Positions 49,107 through 58,517 of a stretch of 64,000 nucleotides of DNA are shown here, in pieces. Numbering within the stretch: position 1 is the stretch's first letter; each line of letters begins with the position of its first letter. The notes below the pieces were generated by a model. It saw only the letters and a program-made list of their open reading frames with translations, did no database searches and was not told the origin of the DNA. The DNA is from an uncultured Eubacteriales bacterium (GTDB lineage Bacteria > Bacillota > Clostridia > Lachnospirales > Bianqueaceae), in contig OMYN01000007.1 of the NCBI GenBank assembly GCA_900315265.1, positions 40,554 to 104,553 on the forward strand, in the 5' to 3' direction. A program made the position numbers and the translations under genes.

Positions 49107-51727
49107 AACCGATCAGGCTGACTATGTGCGCCTTCGGCCCCTACCAGAGTAAAACCAGTATCGATTTTGAAAGAGTGACCGACGGAGGCACGGGGCTGTT
49201 TTTGATAACGGGTGATACCGGGGCCGGTAAAACGACTATTTTCGATGCCATCAGCTTTGCCCTGTACGGAGAGGCTTCCGGCGGCAGCGAGCGGCGCAGC
49301 AATAAATCCTTCCGGTCCGACTATGCGGATCCCGCGGCTGAAACCTATGTGGAGCTGACCTTCCGTCATCTGAACAGGGAATACACCATACGCCGCAGTC
49401 CCGAATACGACCGGCCTAAAAAACGGGGAAGCGGCACTACTAAACATGTGGCGGAGGTTACGCTGACAGGGCCCGGCATCAGTGTCCCCATCACACGGAT
49501 GGACCAGGCCCTGGATAAGGTGCAGGAACTGGTGGGCCTGACCCGGGATCAATTCGCCCAGACCATGATGATCGCCCAGAATGATTTTTTGAAGATCCTC
49601 AATGCCCCCAGCGATGAAAGAAGGAATCTGTTTCAAAAGATGTTCCGGACCGTTTTCTACGCGGATATTCAAAAGGAACTGCAGACACGGGCCCAGGATG
49701 CCGAAAACACGCGGGATCAGCTGAAAAGGCAGCGGGACGGCCATATCAAAGACCTGATTTTTGAAACAGAAGAAGACCGGCAGGCATACGGGCAGGCGGT
49801 CAGCGAAGGCCGGGCCGATGATGCCGACCTTATGCTTAAGGGCTGGATCGATGCTGATGAGAATAAAAAGAATCAGATAACGGCCCGGCGGGGGGACAAT
49901 GAAAAACAGCAGGAAGACCTGGCCCACAGGATATCGCAGGCAGAAGACAGCAATAAAGACCTGGCAGATCTTAAGGATGCTCAGAAGGAGCTGACAGAAA
50001 AAGAAGCCCAAAAACCTCTTCAGGAAGCCAGGAAACAAAAGATCGACCTGGCTGAAAAGGCCGGACCTGTTATAGAAGCGATCAGCCGGCGCGATAAGGA
50101 AGAGGAGCGCCTGCAGAAGGCAAAGGACGATGAAAGACGCTATTCCGAGCAGCTCCCCAGGGATCAGGCGGCCGTGGATACGGCCCGGGCAGAATTAACG
50201 AAGGCCCTAAAAGAGGCAGAAAAGATCCCGCAGAATACGGCCGCGATCGCCCGGGGACAAAAAGCGCTGGAAGTAGTCAGAAAACTGGAAACGGCGCAGG
50301 AAAAGCAGGAAAGGGCCGAACGGAAAGCTCAGGCGGCTTATGATGATTCATATAAGAAGAATGAGCAAGCCCGCCGGGACCATGACGCCTATTTCGGATC
50401 TTTAGCCGCCCAGCTGGCTTTGGAGTTAAAAGAAGGGGATCCCTGCCCGGTGTGCGGGTCGGTCCGGCATCCTCATCCTGCCCGCCTGCAGGCAAATGCG
50501 GTCAGCCGCCGTCAGATGGAAGTGAGCCAGAAAGCGGCCAAACAGGCCGATGATGATTTTGCCAAGGCAAACGCAGACGCGAAATCAGCCAAGGCCGAAG
50601 TTCAGACTCTTGTAGAGCAGCTGCCGGAGAGGGTCCGGAAAAATCATAGTACAGCGGATCAGATTCAATACGCCCTGGATAAGATCGAAAAGGAAAATAC
50701 AGCCTTAGCGGATGCTCAAAAGGCCGCGCAGGACCGATACAATGAGGCCGACCGTGCTTTGAAGGGGACTCAGACGTCTAAAGAAAATGCTCAACAAACG
50801 GTTGCGCAGCAAGAAGCAGACTGTCAAAAAGAAAAGCAGGCCGTCATTCTGGTCCTTGAGCAGGCAGGATTTGCCGATGAAGGGGCTGCCAAAGCAGCTT
50901 TTCAGGATGACAACTCCCTGCGGACCCTTCGGGCAAGTGTCAGTCAGTACGATATCGATATGGCTGCACTTACCGAAAGGATCGGCAGCCTGACCAGGAG
51001 GACTCAGGGAAAGACTTATCAGGATACGGACGCTATGTCTGCCGAAAGGGAACGGCTGAAAACGGAGCACGAAAAGCTGATGGAAGAGGAAAGTCAGGCA
51101 GAATACCGGTTCAAAACCAATCGTAACCTAAAAGATCAGCTGAAACAGGATACCGACCGGCTCAAACAGGCATCCAAGCAGGCGGCTGTCCTTAAAGACC
51201 TGTATCAGGTAGCGGCCGGCCAGGTGCCCGGGCAGAGCCGCATCACGCTGGAAACCTATGTGCAGCAGCGGTATTTCAGCTCCGTCATCCTGGCGGCCAA
51301 CCGCCGCCTGAATGTCCTTCGCAGGGGGGAGTTCCAGCTTCATATCAAGAAAGGAGCCGGCAGCCTGAGGAGCCAGACCGGGCTGGATCTGGAAGTGCTG
51401 GATGCCAATACCGGCCGCTGGCGGGATGTCAGCACCCTGTCGGGTGGAGAATCCTTCCTGGCGTCTCTGTCGCTGGCCCTGGGACTGTCGGATGTGATCC
51501 AGGCCCAAAGCGGGGGCATTCGTCTGGACGCCATGTTTATCGACGAAGGCTTCGGCACCCTGGATGAAGAAGCTTTGAACGACTCCATCAACCTGCTCAA
51601 CAGTCTGACCGGCGGTGACCGTATGATCGGTGTTATTTCCCACCGTCAGGAGCTTGAGGAAAGGATTGACCGCAAGATCCTGGTCAAAAAGGGAGCCAAA
51701 GGCTCTTTTATCACCGTCAGTGAATAA
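49103..51727 (+). CDS. sbcC: Exonuclease SbcCD ATPase subunit
   Basis: Rad50-like SMC ATPase, 874 residues. Walker A is ITGDTGAGKTTIFDAI, followed by long coiled coils interrupted by the zinc hook CPVC (C448, C451). The C-terminal signature LSGGESFLASLSLAL and Walker B FIDEGFGTLDEE are intact. This is somewhat shorter than the roughly 1,050 residues of the E. coli protein, mainly through shorter coiled coils. The start is an ATGA overlap with sbcD. Confidence 0.96.
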   Translation: MKPIRLTMCAFGPYQSKTSIDFERVTDGGTGLFLITGDTGAGKTTIFDAISFALYGEASGGSERRSNKSFRSDYADPAAETYVELTFRHLNREYTIRRSPEYDRPKKRGSGTTKHVAEVTLTGPGISVPITRMDQALDKVQELVGLTRDQFAQTMMIAQNDFLKILNAPSDERRNLFQKMFRTVFYADIQKELQTRAQDAENTRDQLKRQRDGHIKDLIFETEEDRQAYGQAVSEGRADDADLMLKGWIDADENKKNQITARRGDNEKQQEDLAHRISQAEDSNKDLADLKDAQKELTEKEAQKPLQEARKQKIDLAEKAGPVIEAISRRDKEEERLQKAKDDERRYSEQLPRDQAAVDTARAELTKALKEAEKIPQNTAAIARGQKALEVVRKLETAQEKQERAERKAQAAYDDSYKKNEQARRDHDAYFGSLAAQLALELKEGDPCPVCGSVRHPHPARLQANAVSRRQMEVSQKAAKQADDDFAKANADAKSAKAEVQTLVEQLPERVRKNHSTADQIQYALDKIEKENTALADAQKAAQDRYNEADRALKGTQTSKENAQQTVAQQEADCQKEKQAVILVLEQAGFADEGAAKAAFQDDNSLRTLRASVSQYDIDMAALTERIGSLTRRTQGKTYQDTDAMSAERERLKTEHEKLMEEESQAEYRFKTNRNLKDQLKQDTDRLKQASKQAAVLKDLYQVAAGQVPGQSRITLETYVQQRYFSSVILAANRRLNVLRRGEFQLHIKKGAGSLRSQTGLDLEVLDANTGRWRDVSTLSGGESFLASLSLALGLSDVIQAQSGGIRLDAMFIDEGFGTLDEEALNDSINLLNSLTGGDRMIGVISHRQELEERIDRKILVKKGAKGSFITVSE

Positions 51728-51805
51728 GGAAGACGGCTATAGGGCAGGCTGAGGCGGTCTAAAGCAGGATCGGAGAAAATTTCATTCGGAAAGGAGGGGC
51801 CACGC

Positions 51806-53104
51806 ATGCCGGAAAAGGAAAAGGCCGATCGTACTTACATCTGCATCGATCTCAAGTCTTTTTATGCCTCGGTCGAGTGTGTGGAAAGGGGACTGGACCC
51901 GCTGACCACCGACCTGGTCGTGGCGGATCTGACCCGAACGGAGAAGACCGTCTGCCTGGCTGTGTCCCCTTCTTTGAAAGCCAAGGGAGTACGCAACCGC
52001 TGCCGGGTCTTCGAGATCCCCAAAGCTTATTCTTACATTGCGGCTCCGCCCCGCATGAAAAAATACATAGAATATTCGGCCGGCATCTACGGTATCTACC
52101 TTAAATATTTCAGTAAAGACGATATCCACGTCTACTCGATCGATGAAGCCTTTATCGACGTGACCGACTATCTTCCCCTGTATCATACGACGGCGCAAAT
52201 GCTGGCGGCCAAAGTCATGCATGAAGTCTGGTCGGTCTACGGGATCACCGCTACCTGCGGCATCGGTCCCAACCTGTATCTGTGCAAGATCGCTTTGGAT
52301 ATCACGGCCAAGCACATGTCGCCGGGCCCCCGCGGGGAGCGGATCGGTTTCCTCACGGAAGAAAGTTATCGAAAAGAGTTGTGGGACCATCAGCCGATCA
52401 CAGATTTCTGGCGGGTGGGCAACGGCATTGCCCGCAGGCTGAAAGAACTGGGCATCGTTACCATGGGCCAGCTTGCCCATGCCGATCCGGAGCTGCTATA
52501 TAAGGTGTTCGGGGTCGACGCGGAGCTGATGATCGACCACGCCTGGGGCCGGGAGCCCGTCACCATAGCCGATATCAAATGCTACCAGCCCAAGGGCAGT
52601 CAGATCAGCCTGGGCCAGGTGCTGGCAGAGCCTTACGATTTTGAAAAGGGACGGCTGATCGTCAAGGAAATGGCCGACCAGGTCGCCCTGGATCTGTTTT
52701 CCAAGGGACAGGTCACTCAGCACCTGTCCCTGGTCCTTGTTTACGATGATGATAAACCGCCTGATCACGGTCTGGAGCATCTGCCTTATCCGACCAGCTC
52801 CTCCCGTCTGGTCATGGATGCCTTTGTCCGCATCTACGACAGGGTGGCGGTCAGGGACCATACGGACCTGAAGCGGGTCTATATGGGGGCGGACCGGCAA
52901 AAAGAGGATGAGGCTGTCCGCCAGATGGATCTTTTTGATGATCCTGAAAAGGAAGAAGCCGACGACAAGGACCGGCGCATACAGACAGCCTTGATGAAGA
53001 TCAAGGGAAAGTATGGGAAGAATGCCGTCCTGAGGGGCATGGACCTTCAGGAAGGGGCTACCCAGAGGGAGAGAAATGAGCAGATCAGCGGACATAAAGC
53101 CTGA
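51806..53104 (+). CDS. Y-family DNA polymerase, UvrX/UmuC-like
   Basis: Translesion DNA polymerase, 432 residues. Active-site motifs are YICIDLKSFYASVECV and VYSIDEAFIDVTDYL (catalytic Asp/Glu). The helix-hairpin-helix region includes LKELGIVTMGQLAH, followed by the little-finger domain. It resembles the Bacillota UvrX/YqjW branch, which is usually paired with a YolD-like protein, as here. It lacks an obvious C-terminal beta-clamp-binding motif that I can assign. AGGAGGGG precedes the ATG. No clear LexA box is visible upstream. Confidence 0.92.
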   Translation: MPEKEKADRTYICIDLKSFYASVECVERGLDPLTTDLVVADLTRTEKTVCLAVSPSLKAKGVRNRCRVFEIPKAYSYIAAPPRMKKYIEYSAGIYGIYLKYFSKDDIHVYSIDEAFIDVTDYLPLYHTTAQMLAAKVMHEVWSVYGITATCGIGPNLYLCKIALDITAKHMSPGPRGERIGFLTEESYRKELWDHQPITDFWRVGNGIARRLKELGIVTMGQLAHADPELLYKVFGVDAELMIDHAWGREPVTIADIKCYQPKGSQISLGQVLAEPYDFEKGRLIVKEMADQVALDLFSKGQVTQHLSLVLVYDDDKPPDHGLEHLPYPTSSSRLVMDAFVRIYDRVAVRDHTDLKRVYMGADRQKEDEAVRQMDLFDDPEKEEADDKDRRIQTALMKIKGKYGKNAVLRGMDLQEGATQRERNEQISGHKA

Positions 53105-53339
53105 TGATATAGGCCATGCCGACCACCCGGTCCATCCTCCCATGTCTATGGAGGAAAGAGCCAAGCAGTTCATGCCCTTTGCGGCCGTCCGGGGTTATGA
53201 AGAGGCCCTACGCCAGAAGGAAAAAGAATGGGCGGATAACGCGGAAGCTCTTCTGGGCAATCCTTTGGGAGTCAACGAAACGACTGGTCCCCGGGAAGAA
53301 AGAGAAGAGGACTCGGACAGGGAGGACCGGCAGCCGTGA
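53076..53339 (+). CDS. YolD-like partner of the Y-family polymerase
   Basis: A small protein (87 residues) whose core MSMEERAKQFMPFAAVRGYE and ALRQKEKEW matches YolD-like proteins encoded with UvrX-type polymerases. Its role there is not established, though an accessory or regulatory part is assumed. The gene starts inside the polymerase gene (29-bp overlap, GAGGGAG upstream) and overlaps the next gene by 4 bp. Confidence 0.75.
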   Translation: MSRSADIKPDDIGHADHPVHPPMSMEERAKQFMPFAAVRGYEEALRQKEKEWADNAEALLGNPLGVNETTGPREEREEDSDREDRQP

Positions 53340-54013
53340 CAGAAGCAAACAGAGGGCAGGGCCCTGAAAAAAAGCGTAAGGCAACGACAAAAATCATCCT
53401 GGAAACGGACCTGGGACCTGTCGAGGCGACGATATGGCAGAAAAAAAGGGCAACGATCACGGTCAATAACCGTCTGGAAGTGAAGCTGAAAGCTCCCGCC
53501 TTTTATTCCCGCAGAGATATGACGGCTTTCGTCAATCAAAATGCGGCCTGGATCGAAAAGGCCAGGGAGCGGTTCAGAAAAAGGCAGGAGGACAAAAGCC
53601 CCGAGCAGAAACGGGAGATCGAAGAAGTAAAGGAAGGCTTGTGGAAAGGGGAAAAAGTACCGTCCCGCAGCGAACTGAAAAAGGCGGCGGCATCTTATTT
53701 CCTGCCTTTGATCGAAAGGGAAGCCGCCGGCATGGGGGTCACCTATGATGGGGTGACCATACGTTTTCAGAAGACCTTATGGGGCAGCTGTTCTGCCAAG
53801 GGGCATATCAACCTCAATGCCATGCTGATGATGGCTCCCGAAAATGTCCGAAGGTATGTGGTGGTCCATGAACTGGCCCACCGGCTGGAAATGAACCATT
53901 CCAAGCGCTTTTGGGATCATGTCGGCAGGACTATGCCCGACTGGCCTTATGCCCGCCGCTGGCTCAAAGAGCACGGGGATGCCCTGATCCTTCTGGAAAG
54001 CAGGCTGCCGTAA
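53336..54013 (+). CDS. YgjP-like (DUF45) zinc metallopeptidase
   Basis: A 225-residue protein of the YgjP/WLM metallopeptidase family. The zinc site is HELAHRLEMNHSKRFW (HExxH plus downstream His), preceded by the conserved LWGSCSAKGHINLN segment. GTG 53336 is the start, overlapping the previous stop (GTGA), with GGAGGA upstream. Some relatives (SprT/WLM) act on DNA-protein crosslinks, which would suit the repair neighbourhood, but this is inference. Confidence 0.87.
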   Translation: MTEANRGQGPEKKRKATTKIILETDLGPVEATIWQKKRATITVNNRLEVKLKAPAFYSRRDMTAFVNQNAAWIEKARERFRKRQEDKSPEQKREIEEVKEGLWKGEKVPSRSELKKAAASYFLPLIEREAAGMGVTYDGVTIRFQKTLWGSCSAKGHINLNAMLMMAPENVRRYVVVHELAHRLEMNHSKRFWDHVGRTMPDWPYARRWLKEHGDALILLESRLP

Positions 54014-54081
54014 AGGTGACCTGGCAGTTTGTTTTATAGGAAGAGCCCTCAGTAAACAATTTGTAAAATAGAAGTTTGTTA

Positions 54082-54110
54082 TTGAAAAGACATTTATCCA
54101 TTAGTATAAT
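54082..54110 (+). promoter_or_regulatory. Promoter upstream of the small export protein gene
   Basis: TTGAAA (54082-54087) and TATAAT (54105-54110) with a 17-bp spacer in an AT-rich intergenic stretch, 42 bp before the start codon. Confidence 0.72.
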
Positions 54111-54152
54111 GAACTTTGCCAAACGGCAGGCAGGAGAGAAAAAGGAGGAAAC

Positions 54153-54668
54153 ATGTCGGAATCTCTGATCAATTGGTTCGGGACACATCTTGGAGGCGTG
54201 GTGTCCAAAGAATTGCTGGTACTGATCGTGTCTATGTTTCCGATCCTTGAGTGCAGAGGCGGCATGATCGCCGCCCGTCTGTGGCAGGTCCCTTATCTGA
54301 AAGCGGTCGCTGCCAGTATCATCGGGAATCTTTTGCCCATACCCTTGGTATTGCTTTTGATCACACCCTTATTCAATAAGCTTCGCAAGACCAAGTTATT
54401 CAGGCCCCTGGTCGAAAAGCTTGAAAAACGGGCTATGGGCAAGAGCGGAAAGATCCAGAAAGCCGAGTTCTGGGGACTGCTGTTATTCGTAGGCATTCCT
54501 CTCCCGGGAACGGGAGCCTGGACAGGCAGCCTGATCGCGGCTATGCTGGAGATCAACAAGAAAAAAGCTTTTCTGGCAATCGTCTGCGGAGTGATCCTTG
54601 CCATGGTCATCATGAGTGTGATCACCTACGTCATTCCCTGGGTCGTTGCCTGGATCGCGGCCAGATAA
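54153..54668 (+). CDS. Small multidrug export family membrane protein (COG2426)
   Basis: A 171-residue integral membrane protein with four to five helices. MFPILECRGGMIAA and FVGIPLPGTGAWTGSLIAA are the conserved motifs of the COG2426/Sm_multidrug_ex family (related to DedA/VTT-type folds by motif appearance). The family name is historical; transport has not been firmly shown. AAAGGAGG precedes the ATG. It is followed 13 bp later by the DAHP synthase gene. Confidence 0.87.
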   Translation: MSESLINWFGTHLGGVVSKELLVLIVSMFPILECRGGMIAARLWQVPYLKAVAASIIGNLLPIPLVLLLITPLFNKLRKTKLFRPLVEKLEKRAMGKSGKIQKAEFWGLLLFVGIPLPGTGAWTGSLIAAMLEINKKKAFLAIVCGVILAMVIMSVITYVIPWVVAWIAAR

Positions 54669-54681
54669 GAGGAGTCAGTAC

Positions 54682-55713
54682 ATGGGTTTTTCATACGAAA
54701 GAGAACTTCCTTCACCCGAGCATTTAAAAGAACTGCTGCCGGTAAGTCCGCAGCTGGAACAGATCCGGCTTGACCGGATCGACTACATCAAAAAGATTTT
54801 ATCAGGCGATTACGAACGCCTTCTTCTGATCATCGGACCCTGCTCGGCCGATAATGAAGAGGCGGTCGTGGATTACGCGACGCGGCTGGCCCGCCTTCAG
54901 GAAAAGGTCGCGGACAAGATCTTCATCGTTCCCAGGGTATATACCAATAAACCGCGCACGACGGGAGCCGGCTACAAGGGCATGATGCATCAGCCGGATC
55001 CCAACGGCAAGCCCAATGCTTTTGAAGGAATCAAGGCCATCCGCCATATGCATATCCGTGTTATGGAAGAGACGGGCATGGCGGCCGCAGACGAGATGCT
55101 GTATCCCGAGAATTTCGCTTATCTGGACGATGTGCTGGGCTATGTAGCCGTCGGGGCCCGCTCAGTGGAGAACCAGCAGCACCGGCTGACCTGCAGCGGT
55201 GTGGACGTGCCGGTCGGCATGAAGAACGGGACCGGCGGAGACATCGATATCATGCTCAATGCCATCCGGGCCGCTCAGAGTCCTCATGACTTCATTTTCC
55301 GCCAGTGGGAAGTTTCGTCGACGGGAAATCCCTACGCCCACGCGGTCCTCAGGGGCGGTGTTGATTCCAAGGGAATGACCATTCCCAACTACCACTTTGA
55401 GGATCTGCAGTGGATCTGCTCCCGCTACGCGGAAATGAACGTCCTCAACCCTGCCGTGATCGTGGATACCAACCACAGCAATTCCGGCAAAAAATATCAG
55501 CAGCAGCCCCGCATCGTGTCGGAGGTCATGCACAGTATGGGATATGACCCGCTGCTGAAGAAAATGATCAAGGGCTTTATGGTCGAAAGTTATATAGAGC
55601 CGGGTTCGCAAAAGATCGATGATCACCTGATCTACGGAAAGTCTATTACGGATCCCTGCCTTGGCTGGAAGGATACCGAACGGATGATCCTGGAGATGGC
55701 GGATAAACTGTAA
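54682..55713 (+). CDS. aroF: 3-deoxy-7-phosphoheptulonate (DAHP) synthase, class I
   Basis: First enzyme of the shikimate pathway, condensing phosphoenolpyruvate and erythrose 4-phosphate. The AroF/AroG/AroH type is shown by IIGPCSAD, VPRVYTNKPRTTGAGYKG, VGARSVENQQHR and DTNHSNSGK. The N-terminal region that carries feedback control in this class is present, but which aromatic acid inhibits it cannot be read. I chose ATG 54682 (MGFSYERELPSPE), with GAGGAG 7 nt upstream. Length 343 residues is standard. The isozyme letter is nominal. Confidence 0.95.
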   Translation: MGFSYERELPSPEHLKELLPVSPQLEQIRLDRIDYIKKILSGDYERLLLIIGPCSADNEEAVVDYATRLARLQEKVADKIFIVPRVYTNKPRTTGAGYKGMMHQPDPNGKPNAFEGIKAIRHMHIRVMEETGMAAADEMLYPENFAYLDDVLGYVAVGARSVENQQHRLTCSGVDVPVGMKNGTGGDIDIMLNAIRAAQSPHDFIFRQWEVSSTGNPYAHAVLRGGVDSKGMTIPNYHFEDLQWICSRYAEMNVLNPAVIVDTNHSNSGKKYQQQPRIVSEVMHSMGYDPLLKKMIKGFMVESYIEPGSQKIDDHLIYGKSITDPCLGWKDTERMILEMADKL

Positions 55714-55743
55714 TCCAAAGCTTTAAGGGGGGAAAAAAAGAAA

Positions 55744-56787
55744 ATGACTGGTTTAATTCTGTTCCTGATCATTGTGGTCCTGATCATCTGGCTGCTGGCC
55801 GTCAACATCCGGGTCGTTCCGCAGGCTCAGGCTTATGTGGTCGAACATCTGGGACGATTCAAATGCATCTGGGGTGCCGGCCTTCATTTAAAAGCACCTT
55901 TTGTTGAAAAGATCGTGCGCAGGGTCAGCCTGAAGGAGCAGGTGCTGGATTTTCCTCCTCAGCCCGTTATCACCAAAGATAACATCGTGCTGCAGCTGGA
56001 TTCGGTCGTATACTGCCGGGTCTTCGACCCCCGTCTTTACACCTACGGCGTAGAAGATGCCATGGCCGGCCTTCAGAACCTGACCGCTACCACCCTTCGT
56101 AATATAGCCGGCGAGATGGAACTGGATCAGCTGCTGACCAGCCGAGACCAGATCAACCAGAAACTGGAGACCATCCTGGACCAGGCCACCGATGCCTGGG
56201 GCATCAAGGTGACCCGTGTCGAGCTGAAAAACATTCAGCCGCCTAAAGAGATCGCCGAAGTCATGACCAAACAGATGAGAGCCGAGCGTGAGCGCCGTCA
56301 GACGGTGCTGGAAGCCCAGGCTCATCAGGAAGCCGTCGTAAGCCGGGCTGAGGGTGATAAAAAGGCCAAGATCCTGGCTGCCGAAGCGGAAAGAGATGCC
56401 CAGATCGCGCTGGCACAAGGCCGCGCCAAGTCGATCGAGCTGGTTTATCAGGCAGAGGCGGACGGCCTTAAAGCCCTTAAGGACGCTGATATCGATGAGC
56501 ATGTCCTGAAGCTGAAGGGGATCGAAGCCCTGAAAGACGTGGCCGACGGACGGGCTACCAAGATCTATATGCCAAGCGATATTGCCAGCGTGGTATCGTC
56601 TCTGGGAGTGGCCGGTGAAGCCCTGGGGATCGGGGATGCGACTTCGATTGATAAGACCCCTAAACCTCAGCCCCAGCCGGCGGCCGATCCCTGTATTACG
56701 GATGAGACCAGCCAGGGCGGAAAAGAAGCTGCCGAGGCCAATGCCCAGATCGAAGAGCATCTGGACCAGATGCAGGAAGAGTTATAA
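55744..56787 (+). CDS. Stomatin-like SPFH/band 7 membrane protein
   Basis: A 347-residue prohibitin-superfamily protein with one N-terminal membrane helix (residues 4-22) and a cytoplasmic or periplasmic SPFH domain (VVPQAQAYVVEHLGRF through about residue 200). A long Ala/Glu/Lys-rich coiled coil (about 180-240) and a Pro/Gln-rich tail follow. Such proteins form large membrane rings or scaffolds (QmcA/slipin group). No NfeD partner is in the window. GGGGGG precedes the start. A terminator follows at 56830-56865. Confidence 0.93.
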   Translation: MTGLILFLIIVVLIIWLLAVNIRVVPQAQAYVVEHLGRFKCIWGAGLHLKAPFVEKIVRRVSLKEQVLDFPPQPVITKDNIVLQLDSVVYCRVFDPRLYTYGVEDAMAGLQNLTATTLRNIAGEMELDQLLTSRDQINQKLETILDQATDAWGIKVTRVELKNIQPPKEIAEVMTKQMRAERERRQTVLEAQAHQEAVVSRAEGDKKAKILAAEAERDAQIALAQGRAKSIELVYQAEADGLKALKDADIDEHVLKLKGIEALKDVADGRATKIYMPSDIASVVSSLGVAGEALGIGDATSIDKTPKPQPQPAADPCITDETSQGGKEAAEANAQIEEHLDQMQEEL

Positions 56788-56829
56788 AATCGAAAACCGT
56801 AACAGCGGCTTTCGATGATATATGCAATA

Positions 56830-56865
56830 AAAAGGACCGGGAGGATGATTCCTTCCGGTCCTTTT
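56830..56865. terminator. Bidirectional terminator between stomatin-like and degV genes
   Basis: AAAAGGACCGG (56830-56840) pairs perfectly with CCGGTCCTTTT (56855-56865); the loop adds GAGG/CCTT pairing. Both flanking genes converge here. Confidence 0.9.
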
Positions 56866-56883
56866 ATCTTTTATATATTTCAT

Positions 56884-57807
56884 TTATTTCTGCGGTGTGT
56901 AGCCCTTCATGTCCCGGGGATTGCCGAAGAAGAAGGCAGCCATCAGTCCGGGGCCGCAGTTGGCGCCGATGATGGTACCGATATAGGCATAATAAACGTC
57001 TTTAAAGCCGAATTCCTTCTGGATTCCTTCGCCGAATGCTCTGGCTTTTTCTTCGACATCGCTGTGGCAGACGTACAAAGTCTGATTAGCAGGATTTACC
57101 AGATCCGCAATGGAAGGGTCCGGATCGCTGAGCTCGGACGCGATGATCTTATGGATCCGTTTGATAGTGGGATTAAGACCGCGCACCCGTTCCTGGACGA
57201 TCAAATGGCCTTCGGAATCAAGGTTCAGAATGGGGCAGATATGCAGCATGCCGCCGATGGCCGCGCTGACGCGGCTGCACCGGCCGCTGCGGCGCAGGTA
57301 CTTTAATTCATCGGTCGTATACCAGGGCTGCATATTGATCTTATACCGTTCGATCCACTGGACCGTTTCTTCGGCGGTCTTGCCTTCTTTACGCAGCTGA
57401 TCGGCTTTCAGACACAGGACACCGTAGCCGGTGGAGCAGAGGGTCGAATCGATGATGTACATCTTGGCATCCGGAAAGTCTTTCAGCAGTTCATCCCTGG
57501 CAAGCTCGGCATTGTGGAAGGTGCCGGATACGCGGCTGCCCAGAGAAATATGGATCAGAGGCTTATGCTGCTCAAGAAGAGGAGCAAAGAAGTCAATAAA
57601 CTGTTCCGTCGTGATCTGACTGGTATGGGGGACGGCTCCTTTACGCATGGCTTCGTAAAAAGTGTGGCAGTCCCCGGGGTCCATGGTGTCGGTATAAAGT
57701 TTGCCGTCAAGCTCATACTGCATCAGGTAGGGGACGATATCATGCTCCTTCATCAAGGCAATGGGCAGATCCGCTCCCGAATCGGTCGTAACGATAAAAT
57801 CAGACAT
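56884..57807 (-). CDS. DegV-family fatty acid-binding protein
   Basis: A 307-residue cytoplasmic protein of the DegV/FakB family, which binds a fatty acid for phosphorylation by FakA-type kinases. The N-terminal VTTDSGADLP, HTSQITTEQF, SLGSRVSGT and GTIIGANCGPG segments match the ligand pocket. The kinase partner is not in the window, and binding specificity is unknown. It is transcribed alone from the promoter at 57850-57879. Confidence 0.93.
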   Translation of the reverse strand: MSDFIVTTDSGADLPIALMKEHDIVPYLMQYELDGKLYTDTMDPGDCHTFYEAMRKGAVPHTSQITTEQFIDFFAPLLEQHKPLIHISLGSRVSGTFHNAELARDELLKDFPDAKMYIIDSTLCSTGYGVLCLKADQLRKEGKTAEETVQWIERYKINMQPWYTTDELKYLRRSGRCSRVSAAIGGMLHICPILNLDSEGHLIVQERVRGLNPTIKRIHKIIASELSDPDPSIADLVNPANQTLYVCHSDVEEKARAFGEGIQKEFGFKDVYYAYIGTIIGANCGPGLMAAFFFGNPRDMKGYTPQK

Positions 57808-57849
57808 ATTAAAAGACCTCGTTTGATGTATTAGGTAAAGTCGCCCATT

Positions 57850-57879
57850 ACTATAGCATCATAGCGAGGTCTGTGTCAA
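57850..57879 (-). promoter_or_regulatory. Promoter of the degV-like gene
   Basis: Minus-strand TTGACA (57874-57879) and extended -10 TGCTATAGT (TATAGT at 57850-57855), spacer 18 bp. It lies just downstream of the ECF gene end. Confidence 0.7.
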
Positions 57880-57902
57880 TAAAAGAAATCGTTAGGAAAT
57901 TA

Positions 57903-58517
57903 TTAGATTTTTCCGACTTTTGGCAGCAGATGAGCCTTTTCAAGGGCAGGGCGCAGCGCCATGTACAGGGCGGTCGCGACGATGACCGAAACAACGGCAT
58001 TGATACCGGTCGATGCGAAGTTGAAGGCCAGGGTCAGCTCAGCCGCAGGTTTGCCCAGGACCAGGATCTTGTAGAAGTAGCGGAGCAGAGGGTCGAAGAT
58101 CAGATTGAACAGAAGTCCCGCGATCGAGCTGAGAAGGGCCCAGCGGAAGATCTGTTTTTTGTCCTGCCGTTTGGTGATCTTGCCGATTTTGTGGGCCACC
58201 AGGCCGGTGATCAGACCGATCCCGAATTTGATGATAAAGGTGATAGGAGCAGAAGTAATATAGATGGGATCAAACAGGTCTCCGATGGTCAGGCCGATAG
58301 CTCCGGCTATGCCTCCCCAGACGCCGCCCAAAAGCTGGGCGCCTAATACGACGATGGCATTGCCCAGATGGATGGATGTCTGATCGCCGCCCGGAAGAGG
58401 GATCTTGATCTGAAGAAAAGTGAAAACGACATAGGCCAGGGCGGCTGTCATAGCCGCCAGCACAAGCTTTAATAAATGTTGATTACGTCCTTTTACAGTG
58501 GTACTAGTGGTACTCAT
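57903..58517 (-). CDS. ECF transporter substrate-binding (S) component
   Basis: A 204-residue membrane protein with six predicted helices. The S-component pattern is IPLPGGDQTSIHLGNAIVVL in the first third, then LLGGVWGGIAGAIGLTIGDL. S components capture vitamins or metal chelates and use a shared EcfAAT energizing module, which is not in the window. The vitamin cannot be inferred. I chose ATG 58517 (MSTTSTTV) because AAGGAGG lies 8 nt upstream. Confidence 0.85.
   Translation of the reverse strand: MSTTSTTVKGRNQHLLKLVLAAMTAALAYVVFTFLQIKIPLPGGDQTSIHLGNAIVVLGAQLLGGVWGGIAGAIGLTIGDLFDPIYITSAPITFIIKFGIGLITGLVAHKIGKITKRQDKKQIFRWALLSSIAGLLFNLIFDPLLRYFYKILVLGKPAAELTLAFNFASTGINAVVSVIVATALYMALRPALEKAHLLPKVGKI

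Noticed and set aside
51728..51805. LexA (SOS) box before the Y-family polymerase
   Set aside because: No sequence close to the Gram-positive consensus is present in the 78-bp gap.
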